Below are positions 6,664 through 9,783 of a DNA stretch of 9,783 bases, piece by piece. Each line of letters opens with the position of its first letter. Position 1 is the first letter of the stretch. The notes beneath the pieces were generated by a model, which was not told where the DNA came from, ran no database searches, and was given only the letters and a program-made list of their open reading frames with translations. This DNA is from Pseudomonadota bacterium (GTDB lineage: Bacteria > Pseudomonadota > Gammaproteobacteria > Burkholderiales > Burkholderiaceae_C), in NCBI GenBank assembly GCA_018241985.1, contig JAFECV010000048.1, positions 1-9,783 of the forward strand. The letters are read 5' to 3'. Position numbers and translations under genes: made by a program.

Positions 6664-7327
6664 GCGCAACGCCTTCCATCTCGTCGCTGGCGGCGGCAAT
6701 GACCTGCTCCGGCTGGGTCGCCAGCACATCCTGCGGGCGCCGGCCACCCAGGAAGCTGTTGGCCGAGAGGAACCAGTAGGCCAGCCCCCAGCCGTCCTTC
6801 TCGTCGCCAAAGACCTCCAGGACCGACTTCAGGGCCTTGCGTGGCCGCCAGTCGGCTTCGGGGTCCAGGCCGTAGCCAGGGAAGTAGTCGACGCCGTTGT
6901 GGTGGATCGCGAAGATCTGCCGCTGGCGCTTCCATTTGTTGGGTTGCGTGCTCGGATTGGTTGCGCTCAGGCCGGCCAGTTTGGCCAGCTTGGCCGCGGT
7001 CAGCCAGTCCGCGCCTTCCAGCACGGCTGTGCGCGAATGCACAAGCATCGCCGCTTCCCGAAGCAGGGTCGGCTCGGGGGGTGCCTTGGGCACCACGGCG
7101 TTGACCAATGCCTTCAGGGTCTGCTCGTTCTGCTCGCGCAGCGCCGTATCGATGAACGACACGACGCTGGCCAGCGTCTGCGCCAGCAGGCCAGCGTGCC
7201 GGGCGTCGGCCCGCGCCACGGGCAGCACGATCACCCGCTCGGCCTTGACCTTGTCGAGCCGGCTTCGCACCTCGCTCGGGGTGCCGACCAGGGTAGCGAA
7301 TGCGGCGGGTTCACGGATGGCGGTCAT
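6656..7327 (-). CDS. antitoxin-like partner of the RES toxin (DUF2384-type C-terminus)
   Basis: A 223-residue protein encoded just before, and overlapping, the RES toxin gene. The last 50 residues (GWGLAYWFLSANSFLGGRRP, then a DVLATQPEQVIAAA stretch) follow the MbcA/ParS/Xre toxin-binding pattern: a Trp-Phe-Leu helix, the Asn and Leu-Gly-Gly-x-x-Pro turn, and a closing helix. A middle segment, WLTAAKLAKLAGLS (108-121), could be a DNA-binding helix-turn-helix and is followed by a basic KWKRQRQIFAIHHNG strand. Residues 1-100 are mostly helical and match nothing I know. Typical antitoxins of RES systems are about 120-160 residues, so this one is longer. The ATG at 7327 has GGAG 6 bases upstream. 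The assignment rests on position and the C-terminal motif. It probably represses its own promoter through the repeat boxes just upstream. Confidence 0.75.
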   Translation of the reverse strand: MTAIREPAAFATLVGTPSEVRSRLDKVKAERVIVLPVARADARHAGLLAQTLASVVSFIDTALREQNEQTLKALVNAVVPKAPPEPTLLREAAMLVHSRTAVLEGADWLTAAKLAKLAGLSATNPSTQPNKWKRQRQIFAIHHNGVDYFPGYGLDPEADWRPRKALKSVLEVFGDEKDGWGLAYWFLSANSFLGGRRPQDVLATQPEQVIAAASDEMEGVAHA

Positions 7328-7342
7328 GGCATACTCCAGAGG

Positions 7343-7384
7343 AAGATTATTTAGATTATCTCACATTTCAATGTTCTTTATAAT
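7343..7384 (-). promoter_or_regulatory. AT-rich promoter/operator region of the antitoxin-toxin genes
   Basis: A strikingly AT-rich stretch in otherwise GC-rich DNA, directly before the antitoxin gene. On the minus strand there is TTGAAA (7371-7366) and AATAAT (7351-7346), spaced a short 14 bases, with GATAAT (7360-7355) as another possible -10. AGATTAT occurs twice in direct repeat (7344-7350 and 7353-7359, 9-base period), and AGATTATCT at 7353-7361 is a perfect 4+1+4 palindrome overlapping the promoter, as expected of an autoregulatory operator. On the plus strand a perfect TATAAT (7379-7384) could drive the rightward genes, although its -35 is poor (TTATCT). Confidence 0.45.
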
Positions 7385-7678
7385 CCATCAGGTAGCGCAA
7401 GGCAAGCGGTACCGCTGGCGCACCCGACAAACGCCACCGGGATTCCCCCATGGATCCGACTGCTTGCCGAATGGCTACGCACGGCCAGTGCCGCCGAACG
7501 CGGGCATCGCCGCCATACTGGAAGTTCCCCTGCTTGCGTTGCGCAAGCCTTCCCGGCCCTACCGGGCGTCGCAGTCGTCACCTGCCTGAGAAAGGGCCTC
7601 CGCCCTTTCGCTTCATATCCCCCTGGGAGCACTGCTCCCGTGGGGATGGTGTTCCCGTTTTTACTAAAGAGCACCCTC
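7385..7678 (+). other. gene-free structured leader A
   Basis: I see no convincing gene here. Its right half is packed with stem-loops: GCTTGCG/CGCAAGC (7532-7548), CCCGG/CCGGG (7552-7566), GAAAGGGC/GCCCTTTC with a four-base loop (7590-7609), and a long stem built on GGGAGCA/TGCTCCC with outer TCCCC/GGGGA (7618-7646). A short T-run (7657-7662) follows and then the ribosome binding site of the next small ORF. The order of motifs is repeated in leader B (8088-8378). It is probably a transcribed, structured 5' region with a regulatory or RNA-processing role, but nothing proves this. Confidence 0.5.
7563..7587 (+). repeat. leader repeat, copy A
   Basis: A 25-base unit beginning CGGGCGTCGCAGTCG and ending ACCTGCCT, sharing 21 of 25 positions with 8197-8221. 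In both places it directly follows a TTCCCG...CGGG hairpin, and the 10-mer GCCCTTTCGC follows downstream (7602-7611 here). Confidence 0.6.
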
Positions 7679-7701
7679 ATGTCTCATCGTCATGCCCCCG
7701 C

Positions 7702-7857
7702 ATGCCCCTCTTTCCGGGTGAAGGTGTACTGCTCGGCACGCTGGGCTCACATACCTGGTTCCGCTGCCGTCAGTGCGGCATCGACTTCAGCCGCACCCGC
7801 CGACCGAGACGTCCCACCCTTGCCGCTGCAGCGACGTCACAGGAGCAGCGAGCATGA
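7702..7857 (+). CDS. small zinc-ribbon-like protein, probably frameshifted at its 5' end
   Basis: A 51-residue frame ending in ATGA at 7854-7857, which overlaps the next start in the classic coupled way and supports this frame as real. The centre WFRCRQCGIDFSRTRR contains a CxxC pair typical of zinc ribbons. The local ATG at 7702 has no ribosome binding site. A better start is the ATG at 7679, with AAAGAG 7 bases upstream, but it lies in another frame (MSHRHAPACP...). Adding one C to the C-run near 7705-7708 would join the two into a continuous protein of about 59 residues, MSHRHAPACPLFPGEG and so on. So the gene is either broken by a one-base deletion, affected by a sequencing error, or started internally. 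Function unknown; similar small Cys-containing ORFs sit beside ICE backbone genes. Confidence 0.45.
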   Translation: MPLFPGEGVLLGTLGSHTWFRCRQCGIDFSRTRRPRRPTLAAAATSQEQRA

Positions 7858-8087
7858 GCCGCCATCTCCTGCATCTGATGCACCAGGGCCGCAAGCTCAC
7901 CGTGGTGGCCGGCTACGACCGGCCGCTGCGCGAGCTGTACCTGCATGTGATCCACGACAACGATGCGGATCACCGAGTGGGATCGGAGCGTAACCACGCT
8001 GCTGCTGCCCGACGAGTATTGATCCGCAATGGATCCCTGTTCCAGATCCCCTTGCCACCGCCAAACGCCTCTCCTGCCCGGTGTTGA
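7854..8087 (+). CDS. small hypothetical protein coupled to the zinc-ribbon ORF
   Basis: A 77-residue frame with a very good AGGAG (7841-7845) 8 bases before its ATG, and an ATGA overlap with the previous ORF. The first 38 residues (MSRHLLHLMHQGRKLTVVAG, YDRPLRELYLHVIHD) look like a normal folded protein start. The remainder, from about residue 40, turns into Ala/Arg/Pro-rich sequence that looks like out-of-frame translation. The +1 frame at 7969-8022 gives the far more natural ITEWDRSVTTLLLPDEY followed by a stop, so the original gene may have ended at 8022 and been frameshifted near 7960-7970. I do not recognise the family and give no function. Confidence 0.4.
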   Translation: MSRHLLHLMHQGRKLTVVAGYDRPLRELYLHVIHDNDADHRVGSERNHAAAARRVLIRNGSLFQIPLPPPNASPARC

Positions 8088-8098
8088 CGCTGGCATCT

Positions 8099-8135
8099 GT
8101 TCGGCTGGCACGCCGTTCGGTGGCGTCAGCCGAAC
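8099..8135. repeat. bulged hairpin
   Basis: GTTCGGCTG (8099-8107) pairs with CAGCCGAAC (8127-8135), and ACGCC (8110-8114) with GGCGT (8122-8126), leaving a two-base GC bulge and the loop GTTCGGT. This gives 14 base pairs without a T-tract. It could be an RNA structure or a protein-binding palindrome. Confidence 0.5.
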
Positions 8136-8196
8136 ACTGACCTTCGCAATCTGGCTCCGACCAACGCACGCCCTCCCGGGCGTTCCCGAGTCCGCT

Positions 8197-8221
8197 CGGG
8201 CGTCGCGGTCGATACCCGCCT
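8197..8221 (+). repeat. leader repeat, copy B
   Basis: CGGGCGTCGCGGTCG through ACCCGCCT, matching 7563-7587 at 21 of 25 positions. It is again placed directly after a TTCCCG...CGGG hairpin and again followed by GCCCTTTCGC (8265-8274). Confidence 0.6.
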
Positions 8222-8312
8222 CGCCGCCACGGCAGCGCTGAGCTGCCCATCCACCGCACACCCTGCCCTTTCGCCCACGCGCGCAAGACCAGGGCCGTGA
8301 TCTTTCGTCCAT

Positions 8313-8342
8313 CCCATCCGGGGAGCTCGCCTCCCCGATGGG
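8313..8342. repeat. strong hairpin 36 bases before the methylase start
   Basis: CCCATC (8313-8318) and GGGGAG (8320-8325), with one bulged C between them, pair with CTCCCC (8331-8336) and GATGGG (8337-8342) around a CTCGC loop. There is no T-tract after it. It corresponds in position and in its GGGGA/TCCCC core to the 7618-7646 stem of leader A. Confidence 0.5.
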
Positions 8343-8378
8343 TCGGTGCGTTCCCCGCCTTCCTTCGGAGAACCACCG

Positions 8379-9783
8379 ATGACACGCACCACTGCGCCTT
8401 CCCTGTGGCTGCCAGGCTTCGACCCGGATGTCCCGGATACCCCAGAGCCGTCCGCCGAGGCGGACCTGTTCGCTGAACTTCCTGCGCCTCAGGCGTCCAT
8501 TACCCACCCCATCCAGCTTGCGCCTGTCGCCCTCGTGGCCGATGCGCCGATGGAGGCCAAGGTCGAGACCAAGACCAAGACCGAAGCCGAGACTCCGAGC
8601 ACTGCACCGCGCGCCAGCTGGCGCGTGATCGCCGGCGCCAAGCGAGACACGCCTCGCTCGCTGTGGCCGGCGCTGCAACGCGAGCACCTTTCCGGCCTGG
8701 CCGGCACGGCCACCAAGTTCGACGCCAATATGGCCGCGATCCAAGCCCTGCAGGCCCTCGAGGCCGGCCAGCGCCAGCCGGACGCCCCCGAGCGCGGCCA
8801 GCTGCTGCGCTTCACCGGCTGGGGCGGCCTGCCCGCCGCCTTCAACCTCGAAGGCACGGACCTCGCTTGGCGCCGCCGCGCTGAGGAGCTGCAGGCGCTG
8901 CTGGCCGCCGAGGACTACGAGTCCGCCCGGGCCTCGGTCAACAACAGCCACTACACCGAGGTCCATGTGATCGAGGCCATGTGGCGGGCCGTGGAGCGCT
9001 TCGGCTTTACCGGCGGGCGCGTGCTCGAACCAGCGGCCGGGGTCGGCCACTTTCTCGGTGCGATGCCGCGCGCGCTCGCCGAGCGCTGTGCGGTCACCGC
9101 CGTCGAGATCGACCGGCTGTCCGGCCGACTGCTGCAGGCGCTGTATGCGCCGCACAGCGCCGACGTGCGCATTGCGCCTTTCGAGAAGGTGGCGCTGCCC
9201 GAGAGCTGGTTCGACCTGGTGATCGGCAACGTGCCGTTCGGCAACTACCCGGTCGCCGACACGGGCCCCAAGCCCTACGCGCGTTTCCGCATCCACAACT
9301 ACTTCTTCGCTCGCGCGCTGGACCTGGTACGCCCCGGCGGCCTGGTGTGCTTCATCACCAGCACCGGCACGATGGAGGCGCGCGCGGACGCCGTACGCGA
9401 GTACGTCGCATCCCAGGCCGAGCTGCTGGGCGCGATCCGGTTACCGCAGGGCGCCTTCGCCGGCCTAGCCTCGACGGACGTGCAGACGGACATCCTGTTC
9501 CTGCGCAAGCGCCACCCCGGCGAGGCCGTGAGCGGCGCCTGGCTGGAGCGCGTGATGGTGCCCGAGGCACTGCGGCACCCGCGCTGCGTGCAGAAGTACC
9601 TGCAGATCAACGCCTGGTACGCCCGGAACCCCGGCTTCTGCATCGGCCAGGTCATGCAGGAGAGCAACGGCTACGAGGAAGTGCCGACGGTCGTGTTCGA
9701 GGGCGACCTCGAGCCGGCGCTGGCCGAGCGCATCGCGCTGCTGCCCAGCGGCGTGTCCCAAGCGGCCAAGCCCGTGGCGCTAG
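8379..9783 (+). CDS. DarB-like N6-adenine DNA methylase (N-terminal part), runs off the right edge
   Basis: 468 codons are present and no stop is reached, so this is the start of a longer protein. Residues 1-80 are a low-complexity leader with a KVETKTKTEAET stretch. RFTGWGGLP (145-151 region) and NNSHYTEVHVI (188-198) are the family's conserved lead-in. Then comes the AdoMet site LEPAAGVGHFLG (216-227), the acidic AVEID (241-245), and IGNVPFGNY (282-290), which stands where N6-adenine methylases carry (N/D)PP(Y/F). ITSTGTME (326-333) and the segment beyond fit the same Rossmann methylase. In plasmids, ICEs and phage P1 (DarB), this domain is joined to a C-terminal superfamily 2 helicase in proteins of roughly 2000 residues, so the missing part is probably a helicase. 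DarB protects incoming DNA against restriction; an anti-restriction role in conjugative transfer is likely but inferred. The ATG has GGAG 8 bases upstream and follows leader B. Confidence 0.85.
   Translation, partial: MTRTTAPSLWLPGFDPDVPDTPEPSAEADLFAELPAPQASITHPIQLAPVALVADAPMEAKVETKTKTEAETPSTAPRASWRVIAGAKRDTPRSLWPALQREHLSGLAGTATKFDANMAAIQALQALEAGQRQPDAPERGQLLRFTGWGGLPAAFNLEGTDLAWRRRAEELQALLAAEDYESARASVNNSHYTEVHVIEAMWRAVERFGFTGGRVLEPAAGVGHFLGAMPRALAERCAVTAVEIDRLSGRLLQALYAPHSADVRIAPFEKVALPESWFDLVIGNVPFGNYPVADTGPKPYARFRIHNYFFARALDLVRPGGLVCFITSTGTMEARADAVREYVASQAELLGAIRLPQGAFAGLASTDVQTDILFLRKRHPGEAVSGAWLERVMVPEALRHPRCVQKYLQINAWYARNPGFCIGQVMQESNGYEEVPTVVFEGDLEPALAERIALLPSGVSQAAKPVAL

Larger units (their letters stand above)
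8088..8378 (+). other. gene-free structured leader B before the methylase gene
   Basis: No credible gene. It contains a bulged hairpin at 8099-8135, the CCCGAG/CTCGGG hairpin (8185-8200) with the leader repeat right behind it, the 10-mer GCCCTTTCGC (8265-8274), and a 12-bp bulged stem CCCATC-c-GGGGAG/CTCCCC-GATGGG (8313-8342). The methylase ribosome binding site follows. The same succession of elements is present in leader A, so the two appear to be paralogous leaders. Confidence 0.5.

Noticed and set aside
6664..6810. N-terminal extension of the RES toxin frame to 6810
   Set aside because: It lies entirely inside the antitoxin coding sequence and is Arg/Trp/Ser-rich; the start at 6663 has a ribosome binding site and the expected short overlap.
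5950..7327. RES pair as a regulatory part of Hachiman by definition
   Set aside because: RES/DUF2384 pairs are common free-standing toxin-antitoxin modules; adjacency alone does not make it part of Hachiman, so the link is kept as a finding rather than as annotation.
7371..7589. Possible 72-residue plus-strand ORF starting MFFIIHQVAQGKRYRWR
   Set aside because: The start looks moderately protein-like, but there is no ribosome binding site, the ATG lies inside the AT-rich control region of the divergent genes, and its end runs through the stem-loops and repeat of leader A.
7532..7646. CRISPR-like or REP-like array
   Set aside because: The stem-loops differ in sequence and spacing and only one 25-base unit recurs (once, 600 bases away); there are no regular repeats and spacers.
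7618..7662. Intrinsic terminator made of the 7618-7646 hairpin and the T-run at 7657-7662
   Set aside because: The T-run begins about 11 bases after the stem rather than directly after it, and a ribosome binding site and ORF follow at once, so a leader structure is more likely.
7770..9296. Minus-strand open frame of 508 codons opposite the methylase and leaders
   Set aside because: Composition is Gly/Arg-rich with no motif, and it lies opposite a frame with clear AdoMet and NVPFG motifs.

Overview
The window is GC-rich DNA from a proteobacterium. The alanine- and lysine-rich tail on the HU-like protein, the codon usage and the mobile-element gene at the right edge suggest a beta- or gammaproteobacterium (Burkholderiales, Xanthomonadales or Pseudomonas type), but the genus cannot be fixed from sequence alone. 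No rRNA, tRNA, integrase, transposase or CRISPR array is visible. The context looks like the accessory part of an integrative and conjugative element (ICE) or a related genomic island.

Layout. At the left, after a short undecided edge (1-69), a plus-strand gene (225-620) encodes an HU-family nucleoid protein with its own candidate promoter. From 745 to 7327 five genes all lie on the minus strand, read from right to left: an antitoxin-like protein with a DUF2384-type C-terminus (7327 to 6656), a RES-domain NAD-consuming toxin (6663 to 5950), the Hachiman nuclease HamA/DUF1837 (5876 to 5109), the Hachiman Ski2-like helicase HamB (5109 to 1597), and a trypsin-fold serine protease with an intact His-Asp-Ser triad (1584 to 745). 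Spacings are 8 nt overlap, about 73 nt, 1 nt overlap (TAATG) and 12 nt, so antitoxin-toxin form one coupled pair and hamA-hamB-protease form a second tightly packed unit. An AT-rich segment with repeated AGATTAT boxes (7343-7384) sits before the antitoxin gene and is the obvious control region.

The right part (7385-9783) is plus-strand and typical of ICE backbone DNA. It has two small translationally coupled ORFs (ATGA overlap at 7854-7857), each with signs of frame disruption. Two structured non-coding leaders share the same ordered motifs. Last comes the first 468 codons of a large DarB-like N6-adenine methylase (usually fused to a helicase), cut off by the window end.

How it fits together. 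The minus-strand block reads as a defence island carried as cargo between backbone-like genes. In Hachiman, HamB is the damage- or infection-sensing helicase that restrains HamA, a PD-(D/E)xK-type nuclease whose release degrades DNA and stops phage growth. The unusual part is a third, downstream, apparently co-translated serine protease, and a RES/antitoxin pair immediately upstream in the same direction. A protease-equipped Hachiman operon is the best candidate for an undescribed system here. The genes are recognised from motifs; the functional link between them is inferred from operon structure only.
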